From: Stenotrophomonas maltophilia
GTDB taxonomy: Bacteria; Pseudomonadota; Gammaproteobacteria; Xanthomonadales; Xanthomonadaceae
Direction: 5' to 3'
NCBI RefSeq assembly: GCF_002138415.1
Contig: NZ_CP015612.1
Location: 3,078,001-3,142,000 of the forward strand
Length of the DNA stretch: 64,000 nt
In this document: piece after piece, positions 19,189 to 27,800 of the stretch
Position numbering within the stretch: position 1 is the first letter of the stretch
Layout: each line of letters starts with the position of its first letter
Translations under genes and position numbers: made by a program
Notes under the pieces: generated by a model
What the model saw: the letters and a program-made list of their open reading frames with translations, nothing else
Database searches by the model: none
Told to the model about the DNA's origin: nothing

Positions 19189-20382
19189 TCAGCGATTGAC
19201 TTGCGCGTAAAGCGTCGAGCTCATGCCGAACAGCTTGATGAAGCCCTCGGCCTCTTCCACGCCCCAGTCGGCCGACTGCGCGTAGGTGGCGCCCTTGGTG
19301 TTGAGCAGGTGCGGCGACTTCACGGCCACCGCGTCGACGCGGCCACCACGGGTTTCCAGCATCACTTCGCCGTTGACCTTGGCCTGCGAGGACTTCAGGA
19401 AGGCCTCGATGTCGGTCTTCAGCGGGTCGTGGTAGAAGCCTTCGTACACCAGCTCCACCCACTTGCGTGCCACGTCCGGCTTGAAGCGGTTCTGCTGCTT
19501 GGTCAGCACGGCGTCTTCCAGCGCGCGGTGCGCGGCCAGCAGCGAGACCAGGCCCGGGGCCTCGAACACGATGCGACCCTTCAGGCCGATCACGGTGTCA
19601 CCGGTGTAGACGCCGCGGCCAACGCCGTACGGGGCGAACAGCTTGTTGAGCTGGGCCAGGATCTGGTCACCCGGCAGCGCCTTGCCGTTCAGTTCGACGG
19701 CTTCGCCCTCGACGAACTTCAGGGTCACGGTCAGCGCCTGTTCCGGCCACTCGCTGCGCGGTGCGCACCAGCCACGCGCGCCTTCACCCGGGGCTTCCCA
19801 ACGGTCGATCTCGCCGCCGGACATGGTCAGGCCCAGCAGGTTCTCGTTGATGGTGTAGGCCTGCTGCTTGGCGCGCACGCCGAAGCCGCGCTCTTCCAGG
19901 TACTTCTGCTCGTAGGCGCGGGTCTGGGTGTGTTCCTTCTGGATCTCGCGGATCGGCGCGATGATCTGGTAGTCGCCCAGTGCCTTCACGGCCAGGTCGA
20001 AGCGGACCTGGTCGTTGCCCATGCCGGTGCAGCCATGGGCAATGATGTTGGTGCCCAGCTCGGCAGCACGCTTCAGCGCGGCATCGACGATCAGGTAGCG
20101 GTCCGAGACCAGCAGCGGGTACTGGCCCTGGTAGCCCTCACCGGCCCACACGAACGGCTTGACGAAGCCTTCCCAGATGGCCGGGCCACCGTTGACGGTC
20201 TGGTGGCTGGCCACGCCCAGCTCGGCGGCGCGCTTCTCGATGAAATCGCGCTCTTCATCATCCACGCCGCCGGTATCGGCGAACACGGTGTGCACGCTGT
20301 AGCCGCGCTCCTGCAGGTACGGCACGCAGAAGCTGGTATCCAGGCCGCCGGAGAAGGCGAGAACGACGTCTTTGTTGCTCAT
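19189..20382 (-). CDS. argG: Argininosuccinate synthase (ArgG)
   Basis: ATP-dependent condensation of citrulline and aspartate. 397 residues, the usual size for the short class. N-terminal PP-loop [14 protein letters not shown], then [13 protein letters not shown]. The start is ATG at MSNKDVV; an in-frame TTG five codons earlier (20397) was rejected. It lies 68 bp after argF', with a GTAG REP in the gap. Confidence 0.96.
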   Translation of the reverse strand: MSNKDVVLAFSGGLDTSFCVPYLQERGYSVHTVFADTGGVDDEERDFIEKRAAELGVASHQTVNGGPAIWEGFVKPFVWAGEGYQGQYPLLVSDRYLIVDAALKRAAELGTNIIAHGCTGMGNDQVRFDLAVKALGDYQIIAPIREIQKEHTQTRAYEQKYLEERGFGVRAKQQAYTINENLLGLTMSGGEIDRWEAPGEGARGWCAPRSEWPEQALTVTLKFVEGEAVELNGKALPGDQILAQLNKLFAPYGVGRGVYTGDTVIGLKGRIVFEAPGLVSLLAAHRALEDAVLTKQQNRFKPDVARKWVELVYEGFYHDPLKTDIEAFLKSSQAKVNGEVMLETRGGRVDAVAVKSPHLLNTKGATYAQSADWGVEEAEGFIKLFGMSSTLYAQVNR

Positions 20383-20406
20383 GGGGGGTATGTCCAATCA
20401 GGTGGG

Positions 20407-20429
20407 GTAGCGCCGGGCCATGCCCGGCG
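20407..20429 (+). repeat. GTAG-type REP in the argF'-argG gap
   Basis: GTAG, then CGCCGGGC-CAT-GCCCGGCG, an 8-bp perfect stem. It lies between two genes of one operon, so it would be a hairpin in the messenger. Confidence 0.88.
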
Positions 20430-20450
20430 GATTGTTTCAATGCTTAGGAA

Positions 20451-21461
20451 TCAGCGCCCGGCAACAGCCGCCATGATCGCCTTCTGCACGTGCAGGCGGT
20501 TCTCGGCTTCGTTGATGGCGATGCACTGCGGCGAATCCATCACCGCGTCGGTCGCCTTCACGTTGCGGCGCAGCGGCAGGCAGTGGCTGAACACACCGTT
20601 GTTGGTCAGCGCCATCTTCCGTTCGTCCACGATGAAGTGCTTGAACTGGTCGCGGATCGGCTTTTCCGGTTCCCAGTTGCCGAAGAACGGCAGCGCGCCC
20701 CAGCTCTTGGCGTAAACCACGTCGGCGCCGGCGTAGGCGCTGTCGATGTCATGGCTGATCTTCAGCGAGCCACCGCTCTCGGCCACGTTCTGCTCGGCCC
20801 AGCCCATGTAGCGGTCGTCGAGGATGTAGTCGGCGGTCGGGCACAGCAGGGTCACGTCCATGCCCATGCGGGTGGCGATGGTCAGCGCCGAATTGGCAAC
20901 GGCGGTGTTCAGCGGCTTGGGGTGGTAAGTCCAGGTCAGCACGTACTTCTTGCCGCGCAGGTCCTGGGTGCCGAAGTGCTCCTGCAGGGCCATGATGTGG
21001 GCCAGCTCCTGGCACGGATGGGTGATGGTCTCCATGTTGATGACCGGCACCGGCGAGTACTTGGCGAAACTGTTGAGGACGACGTCCTGGCGGTCGTAGG
21101 CCCAGTCGATGAACTTGGGAAACGCGCGCACGGCGATGATGTCGCAGTAACGGCCCAGCACCTTGGCCACTTCAGCGATGTGCTCTTCGGTATCGCCGTC
21201 CATCACCGTGCCGAGGTTGAACTCGATCGGCCACGCATCCTTGCCCGGCTGCAGCACCACCGCGTGGGCGCCGAGCTGGAACGCGCCCAGTTCGAAGCTG
21301 GTGCGGGTGCGCATGGAGGGGTTGAAGAACACCAGCGCGATCGACTTGCCCTTGAGCTGGTCGCCGAGCTTGTTGCGCTTGAACAGCGCGGCCTGGGTCA
21401 GCAGCGCGTCAAGATCGCTGCGGCTCCAGTCCTGGGTGTTCAGGAAGTGCTTGGGGGACAT
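20451..21461 (-). CDS. argF': N-acetyl-L-ornithine carbamoyltransferase (ArgF')
   Basis: Carbamoylates N-acetylornithine to N-acetylcitrulline, the distinctive step of the xanthomonad arginine pathway. 336 residues (Xanthomonas campestris enzyme 339). The carbamoyl-phosphate loop SMRTRTSFE, the segment KDAWPIEFNLGTVMDGD with the Glu that selects acetylornithine over ornithine, and HPCQELAH mark it as acetylornithine and not ornithine transcarbamylase. Of two adjacent ATGs, the second (21461) has AAGGA at the better distance. First gene of the ten-gene arg-pro operon. A terminator and a small Arg-containing reading frame lie upstream and suggest attenuation. Confidence 0.96.
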   Translation of the reverse strand: MSPKHFLNTQDWSRSDLDALLTQAALFKRNKLGDQLKGKSIALVFFNPSMRTRTSFELGAFQLGAHAVVLQPGKDAWPIEFNLGTVMDGDTEEHIAEVAKVLGRYCDIIAVRAFPKFIDWAYDRQDVVLNSFAKYSPVPVINMETITHPCQELAHIMALQEHFGTQDLRGKKYVLTWTYHPKPLNTAVANSALTIATRMGMDVTLLCPTADYILDDRYMGWAEQNVAESGGSLKISHDIDSAYAGADVVYAKSWGALPFFGNWEPEKPIRDQFKHFIVDERKMALTNNGVFSHCLPLRRNVKATDAVMDSPQCIAINEAENRLHVQKAIMAAVAGR

Positions 21462-21583
21462 CATCTTTCCTTGCGTGGCGGCGCCGGGTTCGACGCGGTG
21501 GAAGGGAAAAGCAGGAAGCAAAGGTGGATCGAAAAGGTTGCAGTTGCAGCTTTCAGCACATGCATTTTTGAAGCGCGGAAACG

Positions 21584-21614
21584 AAAAAACCCAGCCGGCG
21601 GGCTGGGTTTTTTT
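21584..21614 (-). terminator. Terminator / candidate attenuator upstream of argF'
   Basis: Stem CCCAGCC-CGCC-GGCTGGG flanked by A7 and T6, strong in both directions. Read on the minus strand it lies 123 bp before the argF' start and 25 bp after the leader frame at 21639-21740. The last codons of that frame contain GCTGGGT, which can pair with the ACCCAGC arm and so disrupt the terminator. It could also simply end transcription of the upstream gene. Confidence 0.8.
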
Positions 21615-21638
21615 CGGACGAACAGCAGAAAGCTCCGG

Positions 21639-21740
21639 TTACCCAGCGAGGATGTGGGGTTCCGGTCGACGCGCACGCGAGGTCATGCCCGACGCCTGTC
21701 GGGCTGCGCTGCTGTCGTGCTGGAAGTCGGTGAGCTTCAT
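21639..21740 (-). CDS. Candidate arginine leader peptide (33 aa)
   Basis: A short frame of 33 codons plus TAA in front of the attenuator-like terminator of the arg operon. It starts MKLTDFQHDS and holds four Arg, three of them in TSRARRPEP, using CGT, CGT and CGA rather than CGC, the codon that dominates in neighbouring genes. Its end (GCT GGG TAA) overlaps the sequence able to form an antiterminator. An internal perfect hairpin CCCGAC-AGGC-GTCGGG (21688-21703) could be a pause site. No Shine-Dalgarno is seen; a weak promoter would place the RNA start within a few bases of the ATG. Expression is not proven. Confidence 0.5.
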   Translation of the reverse strand: MKLTDFQHDSSAARQASGMTSRARRPEPHILAG

Positions 21741-21748
21741 GGCCGCCA

Positions 21749-21777
21749 ATCTTTGCATGCGGCCGGGGCCGACGCAA
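21749..21777 (-). promoter_or_regulatory. Weak candidate promoter for the arg leader
   Basis: On the minus strand TTGCGT (21772-21777) and AAAGAT (21749-21754) are 17 bp apart, each matching three of six consensus bases. Transcription would start at about 21742, leaving almost no 5' leader before the ATG at 21740. Confidence 0.3.
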
Positions 21778-21795
21778 GGGGCCGGGGTCGCAGAA

Positions 21796-22380
21796 TCAGG
21801 GATTACCGGCGGCGCCCTGCTCGGGGCCGACCCAGGGGGTGATCGAAACCCGGATCTTCAGCCGGTTGCCGGGGTCTTCCGGCAGGCGCGACCGGTACTT
21901 GGTGCCCTTGTAGACGTAATCCACGTCATAGGCGATCGGCCGGCGGAATTCACGCCCGACCGGCACGATGCGGCAGTCGCGGGTCAGCATCGGGCCGTTG
22001 TTGGCCGGTGCCGGGGCAGGCGTCTCGGCGGCGGTCTCCTCGGAGACCTCTTCATCGCTGCGCTTGAACATCGAGCGCACCGAGTCCCAGAAGCGGCTGA
22101 TCCGGCCCTTGTCCTCGACCGGCTCTTCACCGGTGACGTTGACCGGGGCCAGGGTGCGGGTCGAGATCGGCTCGCAATGCTCCTCGGTGCGGGTCGCGCG
22201 CAGGGTCTGGAACACCGGCTCGACGTTCAGCACCTGCGCATAGTCGAACTTCACGTTCTCGACGATCACCACCCGGTTGCGCGGCTCGGCCTCCTGCGCC
22301 TGGGCCACGGCGGCCGTCGCCGACAGGCAGGCCAGGGTCAGCAACGCGGTGGATTTCAGTGGCGACGGGAGCAAGGACAC
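21796..22380 (-). CDS. Secreted hypothetical protein
   Basis: Function not recognised. With a GTG start at 22380 the product has 194 residues and begins with a signal peptide (about 1-24, ending AVAQA). The mature part holds a conserved-looking stretch RNRVVIVENVKFDYAQVLNVEPVF, cut here as VIVENVKFDYAQVL and NVEPVFQTLRATRTE, a charged linker with Pro/Ala (about 125-145), and a C-terminal beta-rich segment (DYVYKGTKYRSRLPEDPG). The upstream in-frame extension has no signal-like or conserved sequence. It diverges from cysS and ends 56 bp before the arg leader frame. Confidence 0.65.
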   Translation of the reverse strand: MSLLPSPLKSTALLTLACLSATAAVAQAQEAEPRNRVVIVENVKFDYAQVLNVEPVFQTLRATRTEEHCEPISTRTLAPVNVTGEEPVEDKGRISRFWDSVRSMFKRSDEEVSEETAAETPAPAPANNGPMLTRDCRIVPVGREFRRPIAYDVDYVYKGTKYRSRLPEDPGNRLKIRVSITPWVGPEQGAAGNP

Positions 22381-22546
22381 GGCAATAGTGTAGGCAGTGA
22401 CGAGCGCAAGGGGCTGAACATTACCCGTCCACGCCGCTCCTGCCCACCCCACCTTGGGTGGAGCCGGCGTCCACCGGTGGCAATCGGCGCCCCAAAGCGG
22501 GCCGACACGTTCTAAAATCACGGGCTTGTCCCCCAGCCACAGCCCC

Positions 22547-23923
22547 ATGACCCTGCGCCTGCACAACAACCTGACTCGCCAGCTCGAACCGTTCACCCCG
22601 CTCGATCCGGCCTGTCCGACCCTGTATGTGTGCGGCCCCACGGTCTACAACTACGTGCACATCGGCAACGCCCGTGGCCCGGTGGTGTTCGGGGTGCTGG
22701 CCGATCTGCTGCGGCGGCGTTTCGGTGGCCTGCGCTACGCGCGCAACATCACCGACGTGGACGACAAGATCAACACCGCTGCACGCGAGCAGGGGGTGCC
22801 GATCAGCACCATCACCGACAGGTTCGCCGCCGCCTACCGTGAAGACATGGCCGCGCTGGGCGTGGTGCCGCCGGACATCGAGCCGGAAGTGACTGCGCAC
22901 ATGCCGCAGATCATCACCATGATCGAGCAGCTGATCGCCAATGGTCATGCATATGCCGCCGAAGGCCACGTGCTGTTCGCGGTGGCCAGCTTCGACGGCT
23001 ACGGCAAGCTCTCGCGACGCGATCCGGAAGAGATGCTGGCCGGCGCCCGCGTCGATGTCGCCCCCTACAAGCGTGATCCGGGCGATTTCGTGCTGTGGAA
23101 GCCGTCCAGCGACGACCTGCCCGGCTGGGAATCGCCCTGGGGCCGCGGCCGCCCGGGCTGGCACATCGAATGCTCGGCGATGGCCGCCGCCCATCTGGGC
23201 GAGACCATCGACATCCACGCCGGCGGCGTCGATCTGCAGTTCCCACACCACGAGAACGAGATCGCGCAGAGCGAATGCGCCCATGGCGGCAAGATCTTCG
23301 CCCGCTTCTGGCTGCACAACGGCATGCTCAACTTCGGCGGCGCCAAGATGAGCAAGTCGCTGGGCAACATCGAGCGCGTGCACGATCTGGTGCGCCAGCA
23401 TCCGCCGGAAGCGCTGCGCCTGGCCCTGCTGTCTGCCCATTACCGGCAGCCGCTGGACTGGTCCGATGGCCTGATCGAGCAGTCGGTGCGCACCCTGGAC
23501 CGCCTGTACGGCACGCTGCGCGAGCTGGCGTCGATCGAAGCCAGCGCGGTGATCCCGGCCAGCGTCGAGGCGACCCTGGATGACGACCTGAACACCCCGC
23601 AGGCGCTGGCCGAAGTGGCCCGCATCGCCGCCGATGCACGCCGCGCCACCGACCCGGCCGAACAGGCACGGCTGAAGGGCGAGCTGCTCGGCGCCGGCCT
23701 GGTCCTGGGTCTGCTTCAGGCCGATCCGGCACAGTGGTTCGGCACCGCCGCTGGCGATGATGGCGACGATGCCCGCATCCAGGGCCTGATCGACGAGCGT
23801 GCCGCTGCCAAGAAGGCGCGCGACTTCGCCCGTTCCGACGCCATCCGCGACCAGCTGGCCGCCGAAGGCATCGTGCTGGAAGACACCCCGCAGGGCGTGC
23901 GCTGGTCGCGCAAGCGCGGCTGA
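22547..23923 (+). CDS. cysS: Cysteinyl-tRNA synthetase (CysS)
   Basis: Class-I aminoacyl-tRNA synthetase that charges tRNA-Cys. 458 residues (E. coli 461). The HIGH motif is YVHIGNARG near residue 35, the zinc ligands include the Cys of YVCGPTVYN and the HHENE segment, and KMSKS is intact in [11 protein letters not shown]. The C-terminal part has the usual DALR and helical anticodon-binding domains. Start at MTLRLHNNL; longer frames lack family sequence. It is followed by sufE 53 bp downstream. Confidence 0.97.
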   Translation: MTLRLHNNLTRQLEPFTPLDPACPTLYVCGPTVYNYVHIGNARGPVVFGVLADLLRRRFGGLRYARNITDVDDKINTAAREQGVPISTITDRFAAAYREDMAALGVVPPDIEPEVTAHMPQIITMIEQLIANGHAYAAEGHVLFAVASFDGYGKLSRRDPEEMLAGARVDVAPYKRDPGDFVLWKPSSDDLPGWESPWGRGRPGWHIECSAMAAAHLGETIDIHAGGVDLQFPHHENEIAQSECAHGGKIFARFWLHNGMLNFGGAKMSKSLGNIERVHDLVRQHPPEALRLALLSAHYRQPLDWSDGLIEQSVRTLDRLYGTLRELASIEASAVIPASVEATLDDDLNTPQALAEVARIAADARRATDPAEQARLKGELLGAGLVLGLLQADPAQWFGTAAGDDGDDARIQGLIDERAAAKKARDFARSDAIRDQLAAEGIVLEDTPQGVRWSRKRG

Positions 23924-23976
23924 CCTGCCCTGCCCCGTGGCCGGTCCGCCGGCCACGCCCCACCGTAGAGACTGTT

Positions 23977-24429
23977 GTGACCGACTCCCCGTTCCCGCTT
24001 GAACCTACCGCCGCCGAGGCCCAGACCGCCATCGCCGAGGAATTCGGCTTCTTCGGCGACTGGTCCGAGCGCTACCAGTACCTGATCGACCTCGGCCGCA
24101 AGCTGCCCGCCTTCCCGGACGAATGGAAGACCGAAGAGCACCGCCTGCTCGGCTGCCAGTCGATGGTCTGGATCGTGCCGGAAGGCAACGCGCAGTCGCT
24201 GCGCTTCCATGCCATCAGTGATTCGGCCATCGTTTCCGGCCTGATCTTCCTGGCCCTGCGCGTGTACTCCGGGCGCTCGGCACAGGAAATCCTGGATACC
24301 GAGCCCAGCTACATCCAGGACATCGGCCTGGCCCGTCACCTCTCCCCCACCCGCAGCAACGGCGTGGCGGCGATGCTGGCCTTCATCCGCGAGACCGCGC
24401 AGGCCCAGCTGCAGCGCGACCCGTCGTGA
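23977..24429 (+). CDS. sufE: SufE-family cysteine-desulfurase partner
   Basis: Sulfur acceptor that takes persulfide from a cysteine desulfurase (SufS or CsdA) for Fe-S assembly. 150 residues. The SufE fold is evident from GRKLPAFPDEWKTEEHRLLGCQSMVW, quoted here as EEHRLLGCQSMVW with the acceptor Cys, and the closing LSPTRSNGVAAML. The GTG start at 23977 gives the family length. No sufBCDS genes are nearby, so CsdE is an equally good name. Its end overlaps the next gene by four bases (GTGA). Confidence 0.85.
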   Translation: MTDSPFPLEPTAAEAQTAIAEEFGFFGDWSERYQYLIDLGRKLPAFPDEWKTEEHRLLGCQSMVWIVPEGNAQSLRFHAISDSAIVSGLIFLALRVYSGRSAQEILDTEPSYIQDIGLARHLSPTRSNGVAAMLAFIRETAQAQLQRDPS

Positions 24430-25673
24430 GCGAGCCTGCCACAGCCGAAGACACCGCGCTGGGCCTGCTGTCCCGGCCCGGCTTCGCCAAGCTGCTGGCA
24501 TACCGCATCTTCGCGATGCTGTCCTACCAGGTGGTGGCGGTCACCGTCGGCTGGCACATCTACGAAGTCACCCGCAATCCGTTCTCGCTGGGCCTGATCG
24601 GCCTGGCCGAGGTGCTGCCGTTCTTCTGCGTGGCGCCGTTTGCCGGATACCTGGTCGACCATCTGCCGCGGCGCCGGCTCGGCATGGTTGCCTGCTCCGG
24701 CTTGATCGCCACCGCGCTGGTGTTGACCGGCGTGGCCACGGGCTGGCTGCCGTTTGAAGGGGTGTGGCCCATCTATGCGGCCATCGCGTTGACCGGCATG
24801 GTCCGTGCGTTTCTCTCGCCCATCTACAACGCGCTGTTCGCCCGCGTGCTGGCCCGTGACCAGTTCGCGCGCGGCGCCGGCCTCGGCGCGGTGGTGTTCC
24901 AGGCCGGCATGGTGGCTGGTCCGGCACTGGGTGGCGTGCTGGTCGGCTTCGGCGGCAAGGGCCTGTCCTACGCGGTGGCTACAGCCTTTGCGCTGGTGGC
25001 GATGGCCTGCCTGGCTACGTTGAAGGTGGAAGAACCTGTGCACACCGGTCCTGCCGCGCCGATCTTCAAGAGCATCGCTGAAGGCGCACGCTTCGTGGTC
25101 GGCAACCGGATCATGGTCGGGGCGATGGCGCTGGACATGTTCTCGGTGCTGCTGGGCGGCGTGGTGGCGATGCTGCCGGCGTTCCTGCACGAGATCCTGC
25201 ACCACGGCCCGGAAGGCCTGGGCATCCTGCGCGCAATGCCGGCGTTGGGCTCGGTCTGCGTGGGCCTGTGGCTGGCCCGCCACCCGCTGCACCGCAATGC
25301 CGGCCGCGTGCTGCTGTTTGCGGTGGCCGGCTTCGGCCTGTGCGTGATCAGCTTCGGGTTGTCGCAGCACTTCTGGCTGTCGGCGCTGATCCTGCTGTTC
25401 TATGGCGCCTTCGATGGCGTCTCGGTGGTGATCCGCTCGACCATCCTGCAGCTGGCCACGCCGGAAGAAATGCGCGGACGGGTGTCGTCGATCAACGGCA
25501 TTTTCATCAGCTCCTCCAACGAGCTGGGCGCGTTCTATGCCGGCACGATGGCGAAGCTGCTCGGCCTGGTGCCGGCAGTGGTGCTGGGTGGATTCGCGGT
25601 GCTGAGCGTGGCCGGGATCACCGCGTGGAAGAACCCGACGCTGCGGAAATTGAATCTTCGCGACCTGCAGTGA
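24426..25673 (+). CDS. MFS exporter, EntS-like (MFS_3) type
   Basis: A 415-residue inner-membrane major facilitator with about twelve hydrophobic helices. Family traits are the N-terminal LLAYRIFAMLSYQVV, the cytoplasmic loop DHLPRRRLGM and RSTILQLATPEEMRGRVSS, all typical of the EntS/multidrug-like MFS_3 group. Substrate unknown. GTG start overlapping the sufE stop by four bases, so it is translated with sufE. A 208-bp interspersed repeat begins 70 bp after its stop. Confidence 0.85.
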   Translation: MSEPATAEDTALGLLSRPGFAKLLAYRIFAMLSYQVVAVTVGWHIYEVTRNPFSLGLIGLAEVLPFFCVAPFAGYLVDHLPRRRLGMVACSGLIATALVLTGVATGWLPFEGVWPIYAAIALTGMVRAFLSPIYNALFARVLARDQFARGAGLGAVVFQAGMVAGPALGGVLVGFGGKGLSYAVATAFALVAMACLATLKVEEPVHTGPAAPIFKSIAEGARFVVGNRIMVGAMALDMFSVLLGGVVAMLPAFLHEILHHGPEGLGILRAMPALGSVCVGLWLARHPLHRNAGRVLLFAVAGFGLCVISFGLSQHFWLSALILLFYGAFDGVSVVIRSTILQLATPEEMRGRVSSINGIFISSSNELGAFYAGTMAKLLGLVPAVVLGGFAVLSVAGITAWKNPTLRKLNLRDLQ

Positions 25674-25742
25674 TGCTGCGAACAGCGGATTCGGCGGCGC
25701 CGGGCGTTTGGCTGGGGCCGTTGCTCTCCCTCGATGATTGGG

Positions 25743-25950
25743 CTTGTCACTTTCTTTTCGCGAAAAGAAAGTAACCAAAGAAACGCTCCGCCATCCGCGA
25801 GCCGGCGCTGCGCGCCGGTGCCCTGCGCTCCTCGGCGAATCAGGGGACGGCGCGGAACTCGCTTCGCTCAGACACCCGCGCCTCTTCGCCCCTGATTCCC
25901 CTGCGGTGCTCGGCTCGCTACAAGGCGGACCCAGGTCAACGGCCACAGCC
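25743..25950 (+). repeat. Long interspersed repeat, copy 1 (208 bp)
   Basis: Begins with the perfect 24-bp palindrome ACTTTCTTTTCG / CGAAAAGAAAGT (25749-25772), then AACCAAAGAAACGCTCCGCC, two GC-rich hairpins (GCCGGCGCTGCGCGCCGG; a long one with arms AATCAGGGG / CCCCTGATT) and a tail ACAAGGCGGACCCAGG. Related copies occur at 40425-40630 and, inverted, at 40682-40867. It fills the gap between the convergent MFS and DksA-like genes. No protein-coding potential is evident. Confidence 0.8.
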
Positions 25951-25990
25951 GCCCGTGCCAACCGCGGCCGTGCACCATGGAACACCCAAC

Positions 25991-26017
25991 AAAAAACCCG
26001 GCCGGAGCCGGGTTTTT
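25991..26017. terminator. Bidirectional terminator
   Basis: AAAAAACCCGGC-CGGA-GCCGGGTTTTT, 26 bp before the end of the DksA-like gene; T runs serve both directions. Confidence 0.85.
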
Positions 26018-26042
26018 CGCATGACCAGACAACGATCTGGAA

Positions 26043-27272
26043 TCAGTCGCCCTGCTGCTTCTGCAGGTGCTCCCAACGCTCCTGGGCGTCGATGGTGCGT
26101 TCGGCGGTGAGGCGCGCTTCCAGGCGCTCCAGGCCGATTTCTTCGCCGGTGTCGACGCAGTAGCCGTAGTCGCCCGCTTCCAGGCGCTTCAGGGTGCTGT
26201 CGATCTTGCCGATCAGCTTGCGGTAGCGGTCGCGGGTACGCAGTTCCAGCGAGTTCTCGGTCTCGCGGGTCGCACGCTCGGCTTCGTCGCCGATGTCACG
26301 CACTTCCTCGCGCAGGTTCTCGATGGTCTGCTTGGACTCTTCGACCAGGTCCGCGCGCCAGTTCTGCAGGCGCTGACGGAAATATTCCTGCTGCAGCGGG
26401 CTCATGTATTCCTCTTCCGAGGACGGCTTGTAGCCAGCCGGCAGGATCGGGCGGCCAGTGGCCTCGTCGGTCTTGTATTCGACCACCTTGTACTTGCTGC
26501 GCGGGGCCGGTGCCGCCGAGCGGGCGGCGACGGCCACGGCAACCTTGCCGACAGGGCGCGACACGGTCTTCGGGGCGGAATCGGATTTCACGGCGGTTTT
26601 GGCAGGCGATTTCGAAACGGGCACGGGATTCTTGGATTGCGGGGCCTTCGAGGCGGCAGGAGCGGCGGCCGGGGCCGGCTTGGGGGCCGGTTGGGCTGCT
26701 GCCACTGCCACGGTCTTGGCCGGGACAGGCTTGGCCGGAGCCGGCTTGGCAGCAGGCTTCGGTGCGGACTTCACTACTGGGGCCGGGGTCGGCTTGACGG
26801 CCGGCGCGGCAACATTCTTGGCAACCTTCTTTACAGCGGCAGGCGTGGCAACCGGTTTAGCTGCAGCGACCTTCTTTGCCGCGGGCTTGGCGACCGGCTT
26901 GGCTGCAGCCTTTTTCACCACCGCCTTGGGCGCCGGCTTGGCTGCTGCCTTCTTGGCCACCGGCTTGGCGGCGGCCTTCTTCACCGGCGCCGCCTTGCTG
27001 GCGGCTTTCTTCACCACCGGCGCCTTCTTGCTGGCAGCGGCAGGCTTGGCCTTGGCGGGCGCAGCAGCCTTCTTCGTCACCGGCTTGGTTGCCTTGACCG
27101 GCGTTTTCTTTGCGGTGGCCTTCCTGGCCGCCGGTTGCGAGGACGCTGCCTTGGTCACCGGCTTGCTGGCCGGTTTCCTGGCAACGGGCTTTGCCGCCAA
27201 CTTCTTCACAACAGGCTTGGCGGTTTTCTTGGCGGCCGTTGCGGCCTTCTTTGCAGTTTTTTTAGCAGCCAC
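26043..27272 (-). CDS. DksA/TraR-like protein with a histone H1-like Lys/Ala/Pro tail
   Basis: 409 residues in two parts. Residues 1 to about 255 are almost only Ala, Lys, Pro, Val and Thr (AAKK, KPVAKK and similar units), like AlgP/histone H1 tails, and should bind DNA or RNA. Residues about 285-409 are a DksA coiled-coil and C-terminal domain (EEEYMSPLQQEYFRQRL, then AGDYGYCVDTGEEIGLERL). DksA normally has four zinc Cys; here only the Cys of YGYC remains, so the finger is degenerate. It presumably binds RNA polymerase. GTG start at 27272 with AAGGAAG upstream; promoter at 27317-27345. Confidence 0.88.
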   Translation of the reverse strand: MAAKKTAKKAATAAKKTAKPVVKKLAAKPVARKPASKPVTKAASSQPAARKATAKKTPVKATKPVTKKAAAPAKAKPAAASKKAPVVKKAASKAAPVKKAAAKPVAKKAAAKPAPKAVVKKAAAKPVAKPAAKKVAAAKPVATPAAVKKVAKNVAAPAVKPTPAPVVKSAPKPAAKPAPAKPVPAKTVAVAAAQPAPKPAPAAAPAASKAPQSKNPVPVSKSPAKTAVKSDSAPKTVSRPVGKVAVAVAARSAAPAPRSKYKVVEYKTDEATGRPILPAGYKPSSEEEYMSPLQQEYFRQRLQNWRADLVEESKQTIENLREEVRDIGDEAERATRETENSLELRTRDRYRKLIGKIDSTLKRLEAGDYGYCVDTGEEIGLERLEARLTAERTIDAQERWEHLQKQQGD

Positions 27273-27316
27273 GAAACGCTCTTCCTTGGATTCCCCGGGG
27301 CCCGGGAAAGCGGGCC

Positions 27317-27345
27317 TTTATAGCCTACCCGACCCGCAGCAGCAA
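27317..27345 (-). promoter_or_regulatory. Sigma-70 promoter of the DksA-like gene
   Basis: On the minus strand TTGCTG (27340-27345) and TATAAA (27317-27322) are separated by 17 bp. The start site would be near 27310, giving a leader of about 38 nt. Confidence 0.7.
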
Positions 27346-27544
27346 CCTCGACCCCCTGCTCCATTCAGTCCTGGAGTCAAGGCGCCCTTGGAGGCAGTCC
27401 GACGAACACGGACCGCCTTGCGCGGTACGGAACCTGGCCAGCACCCGAAGGTGCTGGTACCGGTCGCAGGCCATCGGCGACATGCGACCAACGGCCCATC
27501 CTGCACAAATGCGGCCTTCATGCCAACTGGCATAAGATGACTGG

Positions 27545-27799
27545 GTGATCTCGCGCCTGCTCATCGCCCTGCTGCGCTTCTACAAGCGCTTCATCAGCCC
27601 CTTGCTGGGGCCACGCTGCCGTTTCGTGCCGAGCTGTTCTGAATACGCGATGGACGCCATCTCGCGGCACGGCCCGCTGCGCGGCAGCTGGCTGGGTGCG
27701 CGCCGGCTCGGTCGCTGCCACCCGTTCCATCCCGGCGGCTTCGACCCCGTGCCCGAGTCTCCCAACGCCCCCTCTTGCCGTTGCACAGGAAAACACTGA
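27545..27799 (+). CDS. yidD: Membrane protein insertion efficiency factor YidD
   Basis: 84-residue peripheral membrane protein that aids YidC-dependent insertion. The family core is clear: [20 protein letters not shown], continuing [13 protein letters not shown], and [17 protein letters not shown]. The C-terminus has extra residues ([10 protein letters not shown]). It is not beside rnpA or yidC, where it lies in many bacteria, but directly upstream of pyrC (1 bp gap). GTG start with no ribosome site; a TAAGAT hexamer at 27533-27538 would put the transcript start on the GTG itself. Confidence 0.9.
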   Translation: MISRLLIALLRFYKRFISPLLGPRCRFVPSCSEYAMDAISRHGPLRGSWLGARRLGRCHPFHPGGFDPVPESPNAPSCRCTGKH

Positions 27800-27800
27800 C

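Noticed and set aside
20383..20397. TTG start for argG five codons upstream
   Set aside because: The ATG at 20382 begins the family N-terminus; the TTG extension (DIPP) is not conserved sequence.
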